From positions 1 through 39,936 of the forward strand of contig NZ_BBQI01000016.1 of assembly GCF_001652915.1 (NCBI RefSeq): DNA of 39,936 nt, in the 5' to 3' direction. The translations under genes were made by a program, and so were the position numbers. The stretch is from Cupriavidus sp. D384. Its GTDB lineage: Bacteria > Pseudomonadota > Gammaproteobacteria > Burkholderiales > Burkholderiaceae. Positions 16,811-27,996 of this stretch are shown in pieces (position 1 is the first letter of the stretch; the number at the start of each line of letters is the position of its first letter). The notes beneath the pieces were generated by a model that searched no databases, had not been told where the DNA came from, and was given only the letters and a program-made list of their open reading frames with translations.

Positions 16811-16967
16811 CCTGACACCAGAAAACCAGAAATTTGAGACCGGTGGCCGCCCGCCCTTTCACCCCGCATACACGGGCAGGCGGCCTCTCGGCTTACCGCA
16901 TTTATAAACAGCTTGTTATGCACTGCTTACCGCGACTGCTACCACTTCATATCTACTACTACTGCAG

Positions 16968-16991
16968 CTTCACTGCTTCACTGCTTCACTG
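16968..16991. repeat. three tandem copies of an 8-bp unit CTTCACTG
   Basis: CTTCACTG occurs three times without interruption at 16968-16991, directly beside the first palindrome. Such short direct repeats can vary in copy number by replication slippage. No function is evident. Confidence 0.85.
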
Positions 16992-16994
16992 CTC

Positions 16995-17018
16995 CCCTCT
17001 CCCACGCGTGGGAGAGGG
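16995..17018. repeat. REP-like perfect 24-bp palindrome
   Basis: The sequence reads CCCTCTCCCACG followed by its exact reverse complement, with GCTC before and GTTGGGGGAG after. The flanks and core resemble the dispersed CCCTCTCCC...GGGAGAGGG intergenic palindromes common in Ralstonia and Cupriavidus genomes (established type, recalled rather than searched). A related element lies at 24817-24842. On the gsiB transcript it would form a strong 3' hairpin. Confidence 0.75.
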
Positions 17019-17086
17019 TTGGGGGAGACGGCATGGCCTGCCAGGATGCGACGTATGCAACCCGAACCGCTGGGCCCTCTCCCCGG

Positions 17087-17112
17087 GCCCCTCCCCCGCC
17101 AGGCGGGAGAGG
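17087..17112. repeat. second REP-like imperfect palindrome, partner of 16995-17018
   Basis: The arms CCCTCCCCCGCC and GGCGGGAGAGGG pair with one mismatch around a single central A; an A7 run follows. Together with the first palindrome about 70 bases away it makes a paired-repeat unit. On the minus (gsiB) strand the U-run would come before the stem, not after it, so this is not an intrinsic terminator for gsiB. The outer limits of the element are approximate. Confidence 0.6.
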
Positions 17113-17139
17113 GAAAAAAACTGCCAGTCAGCACCATGC

Positions 17140-18690
17140 TTACTGCTTGATATCGATCTCGTCGAAATTGAACGAGCCGTCCGGCATCACGTAGGCACCG
17201 GTCAGGCGCTTCGCACGGGCGTACAGAATCTTCTCGGTCACCAGGAAGGCCCAGGGGGCGTCGTTCCAGATGCGTTGCTGGGCATCCTTGTACAGCTTGG
17301 CCTTCTCGGCACGATCAGTCGTACGCAGCGCGCCGGCAATATCGGCATCCACCTGGTCGTTCTTGTAGTACGCCGTGTTCAGCAGCTTCGGCGGCATCGA
17401 TTCCGATGCCAGCAGCGGACGCAGTGCCCAGTCCGACTCACCGGTCGACGACGACCAGCCCACGTAGTACATGCGCACGCCGGCTTCTTCCGGCTTCTGT
17501 ACCGATTCCACGCGCTCCACGCGCTGGCCGGCTTCCAGGGCCAGCACCTGCGCCTTGATGCCCACCTGCTGCAGCTGCTGCTGCACGAACTGGATCACCT
17601 TCTGCGCGGTGGTGTGGTTATAGGCCGACCACAGCGTGGTCTCGAAGCCGTTCGGGTAGCCGGCTTCCTTCAGCAGTTCGCGCGCCTTGGCCGGGTTGTA
17701 CGGCCACGGGCCCAGCTTCTCGGCGTAGTCCACGCCATGCGGCACCACGCCGTCGGCCGGCACGGCATGGCCCGCGAAGGCCACCTTGGCAAGCGCTTCC
17801 TTGTTGATGGCGTAGTTGATGGCCTGGCGCACCTTCGGGTCGTTGAACGGCTTCACCGTCGTGTTCAGCGACAGGTAACGCTGGATGATCGACGGCGAAT
17901 CGATCAGGTCCACCTTCGGGCTGGCCTTGAGCACGGCAGCCTGCTCGAACGGAATGCTGAACGCGAAGTCAGCCTCGCCGGTCTGCATCACGGCCGAGCG
18001 CGTGTTGTTGTCCACCACGGGCTTCCACGTGATCGTGTCGATCTTCGGGTAGCCGGTCTTCCAGTAGCCGGCAAACTTCTTGCCCTTCAGGTAGTCGGTC
18101 TGCTTCCATTCGACGAATTCGAACGGGCCGGTACCCACCGGGTGGAAGGCAATTTCCTTGCCGTACTTCTTCAGCGCGGTCGGGCTGATCATCACGGCCG
18201 ACGGGTGGGCCAGCACGTTGATGAACGGCGAGAACGGCTCCTTGAGCGTCACGCGGGCCGTGTACGGGTCCACCACCTCGGTCTTGGCCACGCGGTTGAA
18301 CAGCGTGTAGCGCTTGAGCTTGTTGGCGGGGTCGGTCACGCGGTCCAGGTTGGCCTTGACGGCCGTGGCGTCGAACGTGGTGCCGTCGTGGAACTTGATG
18401 TTCTTCTTGAGCTTGAACGTGTAGACCAGGCCGTCCTTGCTGACGTCATAGCTTTCGGCCAGCACGTTGACCAGCTTCAGGTCCTTGTCGAAGCCGAACA
18501 GGCCCTGGTAGAACGACTTGGTGGCCGCCTGCGACAGCGTGTCGTTGGCGTCGTACGGATCGAGCGTGGTGAACGTCGAATACACGGCCATCACCGCATC
18601 CTTGGCGGCAAAGGCCGGGGCGGCGGCCAGCATACCCATGGCGCCGACTGCGGCAGCACCGGCCATCAGCCGGAAAGAAACCTTGGACAT
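17140..18690 (-). CDS. gsiB: peptide/glutathione ABC transporter periplasmic binding protein GsiB
   Basis: A 516-residue solute-binding protein of family 5 (SBP_bac_5). It has a Sec signal peptide ([20 protein letters not shown], then AAPAFA with likely cleavage before AKD). Family blocks follow: [39 protein letters not shown], and [20 protein letters not shown]. It captures oligopeptides or glutathione in the periplasm and hands them to GsiCD. The start at 18690 is chosen because AGGAGAAGAG lies just upstream and the signal peptide begins there; the frame is open 23 codons further. It follows gsiA by 65 bases. Confidence 0.94.
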   Translation of the reverse strand: MSKVSFRLMAGAAAVGAMGMLAAAPAFAAKDAVMAVYSTFTTLDPYDANDTLSQAATKSFYQGLFGFDKDLKLVNVLAESYDVSKDGLVYTFKLKKNIKFHDGTTFDATAVKANLDRVTDPANKLKRYTLFNRVAKTEVVDPYTARVTLKEPFSPFINVLAHPSAVMISPTALKKYGKEIAFHPVGTGPFEFVEWKQTDYLKGKKFAGYWKTGYPKIDTITWKPVVDNNTRSAVMQTGEADFAFSIPFEQAAVLKASPKVDLIDSPSIIQRYLSLNTTVKPFNDPKVRQAINYAINKEALAKVAFAGHAVPADGVVPHGVDYAEKLGPWPYNPAKARELLKEAGYPNGFETTLWSAYNHTTAQKVIQFVQQQLQQVGIKAQVLALEAGQRVERVESVQKPEEAGVRMYYVGWSSSTGESDWALRPLLASESMPPKLLNTAYYKNDQVDADIAGALRTTDRAEKAKLYKDAQQRIWNDAPWAFLVTEKILYARAKRLTGAYVMPDGSFNFDEIDIKQ

Positions 18691-18755
18691 CTCTTCTCCT
18701 CTATCGGGAAAGCAGGAATACAGGGGATACAGCGACTTCGGTACTACGGAATCGG

Positions 18756-20648
<1,893 letters not shown>

Positions 20649-20649
20649 A

Positions 20650-21627
20650 TCAGCCGTAAATCCAGACGTTGACCGGTTCGCCGACGCGGGCCACGCCGCG
20701 ATACATGCCTTCGGTGTTGAACGGCAACGTCACGTTGCCCGCGCGATCCACCGCAATCAGGCCGCCCCGGCCGTGGATGGCCGGCAGCTTTTCCATCACC
20801 ACGCGACGTGCCGATTCCTCCAGCGACAAGCCCGCGTAGCGCATCTGCGCCGACACATCGAACGCGGCCGCCGTACGGATGAACATCTCGCCGGTGCCCG
20901 TGGCCGATACGGCGGCCACGTCATCGGCATAGCAGCCGGCGCCCAGCACCGGCGTATCGCCCACGCGGCCCACCTGCTTGTTGGTGACGCCTCCGGTCGA
21001 CGTCGCGGCGGCCAGGTTGCCATTGGCATCGCAGGCCACGGCGCCCACCGTGCCGAACTTCTTGTCCGCATCGAGCGGATCGGCCTTGCCTTCCTGCGCC
21101 GCCCTGGCCGCCAGCGCGGCGGCATCGTGATCCAGCAGCGCCATGCCGGTGGTGCCCTGGGCGCGCTGCCATTGGTCGTAGCGGGCCTGCGTGAAGTAGT
21201 ATTCCGGCGCCACCAGTTCCAGTCCTTGCGCTTCGGCAAATGCCTCGGCACCTTCGCCGGCAAACAGCACATGCTCGCTCTTTTCCAGCACGGCACGGGC
21301 GGCCAGCACCGGATTGCGCAGGCGCTTGACGCAGGCCACGGCGCCAGCATTGAGCGTGGCGCCATCCATGACCGATGCATCGAGCTCGTAGGTGCCCGCG
21401 TGCGTCAGCACGGCGCCCTTGCCGGCGTTGAACAGCGGGCACTCTTCGAGCAGGCGCACGGCTTCGGTCACGGCGTCGAGCGCGCTGCCGCCTTCGGCCA
21501 GCACGCGCTGGCCGGCCAGCAGCACCTGTTCCAGCGCGATGGTGTATTCGCGTTCGCGGTTGGCGTCCATGGCCGCACGGGTGATCGTGCCGGCGCCGCC
21601 GTGGATGGCGATAACAGCTTGAGGCAT
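20650..21627 (-). CDS. iaaA: isoaspartyl peptidase / L-asparaginase IaaA
   Basis: A 325-residue plant-type asparaginase/isoaspartyl dipeptidase of the N-terminal-nucleophile class. The proenzyme cleaves itself before a Thr; here [20 protein letters not shown] gives Thr193 as the predicted nucleophile, with the later TSTGG and GAGCYADD motifs also conserved. The N-terminal [15 protein letters not shown] is typical and fixes the start at 21627, preceded by GGAAG and AAGGAC; the frame is open 53 codons further upstream without homology. It hydrolyses beta-aspartyl dipeptides and asparagine. Linkage to gsiA is also seen in Escherichia coli, where iaaA heads the gsi operon. Confidence 0.95.
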   Translation of the reverse strand: MPQAVIAIHGGAGTITRAAMDANREREYTIALEQVLLAGQRVLAEGGSALDAVTEAVRLLEECPLFNAGKGAVLTHAGTYELDASVMDGATLNAGAVACVKRLRNPVLAARAVLEKSEHVLFAGEGAEAFAEAQGLELVAPEYYFTQARYDQWQRAQGTTGMALLDHDAAALAARAAQEGKADPLDADKKFGTVGAVACDANGNLAAATSTGGVTNKQVGRVGDTPVLGAGCYADDVAAVSATGTGEMFIRTAAAFDVSAQMRYAGLSLEESARRVVMEKLPAIHGRGGLIAVDRAGNVTLPFNTEGMYRGVARVGEPVNVWIYG

Positions 21628-21653
21628 AGGTCCTTCTACTTCCCTTCTTGACT

Positions 21654-22556
21654 TCAGTCTGAGGATTTCTGCGCGCCGCGGTCGTCGCGCGCACCGGGCG
21701 CGCCGTACAGCCACGGCAGCAGGAATTCGGTCATCTCGGCCGCCGCCTTCACCGCGCGCACCGAGCGGTAGGACACCGCGCCGCACAGCGCCTCGATCAG
21801 CGCCAGCACCGTGGCTTCGGAGTTGGCGGACAGGCGGTTGCCGGCGTTCGCATAGAGCGCAATGTCGGCCAGCGGCGCCAGCGGCGAGGTCGGCCCGTCG
21901 GTCAGCGCCAGCAGCCGGCCGCCGTGCGCCTTCACGCGTTCGGCCAGCTTCATCGAATCGGTCACGTAGCGCGGAAACGCGATGCAGACCACCAGGTCCT
22001 TCGGCGTCAGCTTGAACAGCTGCCGCGCCGCGTGCGAGGCACCGCCCACCGTCGACACCGACGTCACCATCCGGCAGTGCATTTCCAGCCCGTGCTGCAT
22101 CAGGCCCGCCAGGTAGCCGCTGGCGCCGAAGCCCATCACATAGACGCGCTCGGCCTGCAGGATGGCGTCGACGGCCCGCTCGATCGATTCGGGATCGAGA
22201 TTGCGGCGCGTGGATTCCAGGTTGCGGGCGCCATCTTCCAGCGACGCGGCAAAGACCTCGGCCACCGTGCTCGGGCGCGCCAGTTCGTCGCGCAGGCGCT
22301 CCACCGGCGCCAGCGTGGCTTCGAACCCGCGCACCAGTTCGGCGCGGAACTGCGGGTAGCCTTCGAAGCCCAGCGCCTTGGCAAAGCGGTTGGCCGTGGC
22401 CACCGACACCTCCACCGCCGTGGCGAATTCGTCGATCCGCATGGTGGCCGCGCGAAACAGGTTGTCCAGCACATAGTTCGCCATGCGCTGGTGCGCGGGC
22501 GTCAGTGTGGGCAAGGCGCGAGCGATGCGTTCGGAAATCGTCTGGCCGATGGGCAT
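21654..22556 (-). CDS. RpiR/MurR-family transcriptional regulator with SIS domain
   Basis: A 300-residue regulator. An N-terminal HTH_6 domain (about 10-85: LTPAHQRMANYVLDN and MRIDEFATAVEVSVATANRF) is followed by a SIS phosphosugar-binding domain (about 130-265: AERVYVMGFGASGYLAGLMQ and LVVCIAFPRYVTDS). Family members sense phosphosugars such as N-acetylmuramic acid 6-phosphate (MurR) or KDPG (HexR). It is the first gene of the iaaA-gsi operon and very likely its local regulator; a 16-bp inverted repeat lies about 100 bases upstream. The start at 22556 begins at MPIGQTISERIARAL; the 27 codons upstream in frame look non-coding. The SD is weak. Confidence 0.92.
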   Translation of the reverse strand: MPIGQTISERIARALPTLTPAHQRMANYVLDNLFRAATMRIDEFATAVEVSVATANRFAKALGFEGYPQFRAELVRGFEATLAPVERLRDELARPSTVAEVFAASLEDGARNLESTRRNLDPESIERAVDAILQAERVYVMGFGASGYLAGLMQHGLEMHCRMVTSVSTVGGASHAARQLFKLTPKDLVVCIAFPRYVTDSMKLAERVKAHGGRLLALTDGPTSPLAPLADIALYANAGNRLSANSEATVLALIEALCGAVSYRSVRAVKAAAEMTEFLLPWLYGAPGARDDRGAQKSSD

Positions 22557-22868
22557 GTCAGGACGTCGGGTGTGGGGTTGGCACCGCCTTGAAGCATCGC
22601 CGGGCGTGTTGGCGCGGGTCCGGCGATGAAAAGGCACTTTCGCAGTGCAGCACTCAATGTAAATAAATTTACACGCAAATGGCGTGCCCGCAATGACCTA
22701 AGTGATCGAATACGGGAAATCCCTCAATACATGGAAGCGGACATGCAAGGCGACTGAAAGCCGGCGGGGCCGGCGGCGGGCCAGTGCCCCCCGGCGCGCT
22801 ACAATGCCGGCCTGCCGAATCATCGGCCGCCCAGCCGATCGAGCCTTACCTGCCTTGAAGCCCTCCAC
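22557..22868. other. divergent intergenic region between the RpiR gene and the ABC-F gene
   Basis: These 312 bases carry the start signals for the minus-strand rpiR-gsi operon and the plus-strand ABC-F gene. The only clear signal is the inverted repeat at 22658-22673 in a locally AT-rich patch. I see no small gene here. Confidence 0.7.
22658..22673. promoter_or_regulatory. candidate RpiR-family operator TGTAAATAAATTTACA
   Basis: Perfect 7-bp half-sites TGTAAAT and ATTTACA are separated by AA. The form is close to known RpiR-family operators, for example the HexR type TGTAATTAAATTACA (recalled family knowledge). It lies 102 bases upstream of the regulator ATG. On the minus strand a weak -35/-10 pair (TTGCGG, 16 bases, TAAATT) would overlap it, which suits repression and autoregulation of the whole operon. 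Confidence 0.7.
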
Positions 22869-24791
<1,923 letters not shown>

Positions 24792-24816
24792 CGCAAATCA
24801 CCCGCCTGGATCTGCT

Positions 24817-24842
24817 CCCCTCTGCCGCACGCGGTAGAGGGG
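24817..24842. repeat. REP-like palindrome between convergent yheS and dsbB
   Basis: The arms CCCCTCTGCCGC and GCGGTAGAGGGG pair with one G-T position around a 2-base loop. The flank CTGCTCCCCTCT also opens the element at about 16990, so the two are probably copies of one family. It lies between two converging genes and may act as a bidirectional end signal, though no proper U-run follows on either strand. Confidence 0.6.
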
Positions 24843-24850
24843 AAAAGCGA

Positions 24851-25336
24851 TTACCGATAGTTCTTCTCGCGGCGGATCAGACCCACCGCCAGCGTCAGCG
24901 TCAGGATCACGAGCCAGATCAGCGACCAGGCCGGGATGGACAGGCCGAACAGCGGCGGCAGCGGTGCCGTGCACAGGCCGTCCGAATAGAACACCTGCGG
25001 CAGCAGCTTGGCCGTGGGCAGCGCGTTGACCCAGTTTTCCAGCGGATCGATGCCGCACGAGGCCTTCGGGTTCAGCAGCAGCGACACGTGGTAGCCGGCC
25101 ACCGCGATACCGGCCACGCCGGACAGCATGCCCAGTCCCTGCCACAGCGTGCGCGTGTTCTGCGCAATGGCCGCCAGCAGCGAGAACAGGCCGATGCCCA
25201 GGAACGCAAAGCGCTGCATGATGCAGAGCGGGCACGGCTGATAGCCTTCCACGTACTGCATGTACAGCGCGGCGCCGAGCAACGCGAACGAGACAATGGC
25301 GATCAGCAGGAAATAGGCGCGAGAGTTGGCTTGCAT
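24851..25336 (-). CDS. dsbB: disulfide bond formation protein DsbB
   Basis: A 161-residue inner-membrane protein with four hydrophobic helices. It reoxidises DsbA and passes electrons to quinone. Both redox pairs are present: PCPLC (Cys35, Cys38) in the first periplasmic loop and Cys94 (KASCGIDP) with Cys122 (SDGLC) in the second. Arg near the quinone site is seen in MQRF (CIMQRFAFLG). ATG at 25336 is chosen; a TTG five codons upstream is possible, and neither has a strong SD. It converges on yheS and lies downstream of the MFS gene behind a stable hairpin. Confidence 0.95.
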   Translation of the reverse strand: MQANSRAYFLLIAIVSFALLGAALYMQYVEGYQPCPLCIMQRFAFLGIGLFSLLAAIAQNTRTLWQGLGMLSGVAGIAVAGYHVSLLLNPKASCGIDPLENWVNALPTAKLLPQVFYSDGLCTAPLPPLFGLSIPAWSLIWLVILTLTLAVGLIRREKNYR

Positions 25337-25408
25337 GGGTGTCGAGGGCAAGAATTGCTTCGACGCGAATTATTACCCATTTTCCGGTCGGGCACCGGGA
25401 CGCTCGTG

Positions 25409-25440
25409 CAATCCGCCACAACCGGCGCTGTGGCGGATTG
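25409..25440 (-). terminator. strong stem-loop downstream of the oxalate/formate antiporter gene
   Basis: The perfect 12-bp arms CAATCCGCCACA and TGTGGCGGATTG enclose an 8-base loop, 56 bases past the antiporter stop and 72 bases before the dsbB start. No U-run follows on the minus strand, so it may be a 3'-end stabiliser or an atypical terminator rather than a standard intrinsic one. Confidence 0.45.
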
Positions 25441-25496
25441 ACGCACCTCTACGCCCCACGCATCGCCCCGCCGCGCCTCCGCACCCACACCCCCTG

Positions 25497-26783
25497 TCAG
25501 CCCGCCGCGGGTGCGCCCAGATACCGCTTGCGCCAGGGCTTCAGCACGGCAATGGCCAGCACCGCCGTCACGATGTCCAGCGTGATGGCCACGCCGAAGA
25601 CCGGCATCCAGCTGCCCATCCGCTCATGCATCAGCGCCGCCAGCGGGCCGCCGAAGATCGAGCCGATGCCTTGCGAGATATAGAGCCAGCCGTAGTTGGT
25701 GGTGGCGAATTTCGTCCCGAACGTGTCGGTCAGCGTCGACGGGAACAGCGAGAAGATCTCGCCCCAGCCCAGGAACACCACGCCGGACAAGAGCACGAAC
25801 AACACCGCGTTCTCGCGCGTCAGCAGCCACAGCGTCATCGCCACCGCTTCCAGCGCAAAGGCGAAGCACATCGTATTTTCACGACCCCAGCGATCCGAGA
25901 TCCAGCCGAACATGGGGCGCGTCAGGCCGTTGGTCAGGCGGTCGATGGTCAGCGCCAGCGGCAGCGCGGCCATGCCGAACACCACGGCGTTGGACACTCC
26001 GAAATCCTTGGCAAACGCGGCCATCTGCGACGTGACCATCAGGCCCGAGGTCGACATCATCGTCATCATCGCAAACAGCAGCCAGAACAGCGGCGTCTTG
26101 AGCATCTTGCGGGTCGGCACGTCGGCCACGTTCGACGGCGTGTAGACAGGCCGCACCGCCAGCTGCTCGCCGGCGGCCGGCGCGCGCAGCCCCTGCGATG
26201 CCAGGAAGCCGATCACCGCGAAGATCAGGCCAAACTGCCACAGTGTGGATTCCAGCCCCTTGCCGGCCAGCGCGGCGGCAATCGGGAACGTGGTCAGGAT
26301 GGCACCCATGCCGTAGCCGGCCGCCACCATGCCCACGGCAAAACCGCGCCGATCCGGAAACCAGCGCACCATCTGCCCCACCACGCCAACGTAGACGATG
26401 CCCGTGCCGAGCCCGCCCACCACGCCGTAGGTCAGGTACAGCATGCTCACGCTTTGCGCCGATGCGGCCAGCACCCACGACAGGCCCGACAGCACCGTGC
26501 CCAGCGCAATCAGCCGGCGCGGGCCGAACCGTTCGATCATCGCGCCCTGGAACGGCGAGAAGAACGTCTGCAACACGATCAGCAACGAAAACGTGACCTG
26601 CAGCTCCGACAGCGGCACGCCCAGCTTGGCGGACAGCGGCTTGGTGAACAGCGTCCAGACGTACTGCGGACTGGAAATCGCCATCATGCACACGAGCCCC
26701 AGCAGCAACTGCAGCCAGCGCGTGCGCGCCAGCGGCATGGCCTGCGGCACACCCAGGGCCGCATTATCAGCAACGGTACGCAT
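25497..26783 (-). CDS. MFS antiporter of the oxalate/formate (OxlT) family
   Basis: A 428-residue, 12-helix major facilitator transporter. It resembles the oxalate:formate antiporter family in its N-terminal helix with SSPQYVWTLFTKPLSAKLGV, the inter-helix loop RFGPRRLIALGT, GLGTGIVYVGVVGQMVRWFPDRRG split by the usual loop, and the later WGEIFSLFPSTLTDTFGTKF block. Such proteins exchange dicarboxylates, for example oxalate for formate, across the inner membrane. The actual substrate is unproven, so no symbol is given. The start has a good SD (GAAGGAG). A perfect palindrome 248 bases upstream and the neighbouring GntR gene suggest local control. Confidence 0.85.
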   Translation of the reverse strand: MRTVADNAALGVPQAMPLARTRWLQLLLGLVCMMAISSPQYVWTLFTKPLSAKLGVPLSELQVTFSLLIVLQTFFSPFQGAMIERFGPRRLIALGTVLSGLSWVLAASAQSVSMLYLTYGVVGGLGTGIVYVGVVGQMVRWFPDRRGFAVGMVAAGYGMGAILTTFPIAAALAGKGLESTLWQFGLIFAVIGFLASQGLRAPAAGEQLAVRPVYTPSNVADVPTRKMLKTPLFWLLFAMMTMMSTSGLMVTSQMAAFAKDFGVSNAVVFGMAALPLALTIDRLTNGLTRPMFGWISDRWGRENTMCFAFALEAVAMTLWLLTRENAVLFVLLSGVVFLGWGEIFSLFPSTLTDTFGTKFATTNYGWLYISQGIGSIFGGPLAALMHERMGSWMPVFGVAITLDIVTAVLAIAVLKPWRKRYLGAPAAG

Positions 26784-27221
26784 CGAACCACTCCTTCAGA
26801 CAGACTTCGAGAGAGACGCGTGGCCATGCGGCGCCACGCCTTGTTGGAATTCGGTACCGGGCGGCGCCTGCCTCACGGCGTGATCACCACGCAGCCACCG
26901 CGCCATCGCTGCGTGGATCGCTGCCGCCCTGGGACAGGCCATCCGGTTGCAGCCGCCTATCAGCCCGACACCGTGCCAGCCACGGTGTTCGCCGCCATGC
27001 CGCTGCGCGAGGGAATCGGACAGTTCCGCGATTTATGTATACATAAATTTCCCGCGTAAAACGGTCGCAATAGGCATGCCATGAGCACCCCTACTGGCGA
27101 GGGGGTACCTGTGCCAGAGAGGCGTACGGCAGCCTATGCCGCGTGGGGTGGGGGATAGCGGGTGATAAAGCGTCGCGACGGGATGCCGCGAGCGGAGAAA
27201 CCGGCGAAGAAACGGCCGCGC
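26784..27221. other. intergenic region between the GntR gene and the antiporter gene
   Basis: These 438 bases hold the 18-bp palindrome at 27031-27048 and otherwise no clear gene on either strand. If transcription of the antiporter starts near the palindrome, its leader is about 240 bases long, which leaves room for further control elements that I could not identify. Confidence 0.65.
27031..27048. promoter_or_regulatory. perfect 18-bp palindrome ATTTATGTATACATAAAT, candidate GntR operator
   Basis: All 18 bases are self-complementary, and the patch is AT-rich in a G+C-rich genome. The core TGTATACA matches the TNGTATACNA-like sites bound by FadR/FCD-type GntR proteins (family knowledge). The gntR gene lies immediately upstream on the same strand and the antiporter gene downstream, so the site most likely controls the antiporter. 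On the minus strand TATACATAAAT could double as a -10 region. Confidence 0.75.
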
Positions 27222-27992
27222 TCAGCCGAACCGGCGGCGGCGCGCCGCTGCACCGGATTCGGTCGACGGCACGAAGCTGGTGCGGGCTGCCTCAAGCCGC
27301 GCCATTGTCAGGCGGCTGACTTCGGCGCGGCCATCCTCGATGTGCGTGGACAGCAGCGCCACCGTGCGCGCGGCGTCGGCTTCGGCCAGCGCGGCCAGGA
27401 TCGCACCATGTTCGTCGTAAGTCAGCGAGATCCGCTCCCCGAACGCGAAGTCGAGCCGGCGGATGATGCGGATGCGGTCGGTCACCTGCTGATGCACGGC
27501 GGCCGCTTCAGGATTGCCCGCCGCATCGACGATGGCCAGGTGAAACGCCTCGTCCAGCTGCGCCACGGTGTTGCCGTCGGCCAGCCGCCGGTCAAGGGGC
27601 ACGCGCCAGATCGTGTCGAGCATGGCGATCAGCCCGGCACGGCGTGTGGCGTGCGACGGCTGGCACAGCCGCGTCACCGCGTGGGTTTCCAGCAGCGTGC
27701 GCAGTTCATACAGCGCCTCGAAGCGGTTCAGGTCAAGCGGCACCACTTCCCAGCCGTTGCGGTAGTAACCCCGCACCAGGCCGTCGCCCTGCAGGCGCTG
27801 CAGCGCCTCGCGCACCGGCGTGCGCGAGATGCCCAGCCGTTCGGCCACGTCGTTTTCGGTAAAGCGGTCGCCCGGCAACAGCCGGAATGCAAAGATGTCG
27901 TCGCGCAGCGCCTGGTAGGCCGCCTGCGAACGCTTGGCGCGCGCCACGGATCGCGACGCTGCGCCTTGGGCATCCACGGCAGCGCCGGTCAT
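27222..27992 (-). CDS. GntR-family regulator, FadR/FCD subfamily
   Basis: A 256-residue regulator. The winged-helix HTH is at about 22-90 (AYQALRDDIFAFRLLPGDRF and VAERLGISRTPVREALQRLQ). The C-terminal FCD ligand domain (about 95-235) carries the usual metal-binding Asp and His residues: DEAFHLAIVDAAGN, YDEHGAIL and LLSTHIEDGR. FCD proteins sense small organic acids. The gene starts four bases after the radA stop, so it probably shares the alr-radA transcript, while a palindromic operator candidate lies after it and before the antiporter. A role in dicarboxylate-responsive control of the antiporter is an inference from position. Confidence 0.92.
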   Translation of the reverse strand: MTGAAVDAQGAASRSVARAKRSQAAYQALRDDIFAFRLLPGDRFTENDVAERLGISRTPVREALQRLQGDGLVRGYYRNGWEVVPLDLNRFEALYELRTLLETHAVTRLCQPSHATRRAGLIAMLDTIWRVPLDRRLADGNTVAQLDEAFHLAIVDAAGNPEAAAVHQQVTDRIRIIRRLDFAFGERISLTYDEHGAILAALAEADAARTVALLSTHIEDGRAEVSRLTMARLEAARTSFVPSTESGAAARRRRFG

Positions 27993-27996
27993 GGCG

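Larger units (their letters stand above)
16811..17139. other. gsiB-gsiC intergenic region with repeats, no gene seen
   Basis: These 329 bases separate the binding-protein gene from the permease genes on the minus strand. They hold a tandem CTTCACTG repeat, a perfect 24-bp palindrome and a second imperfect palindrome ending next to an A7 run (all listed separately). No convincing coding frame was found on either strand. Confidence 0.7.

Noticed and set aside
17087..17120. Palindrome with A7 run as a rho-independent terminator
   Set aside because: The A-run lies on the wrong side for the minus-strand gsi genes, and no plus-strand gene ends here; classed as a repeat.
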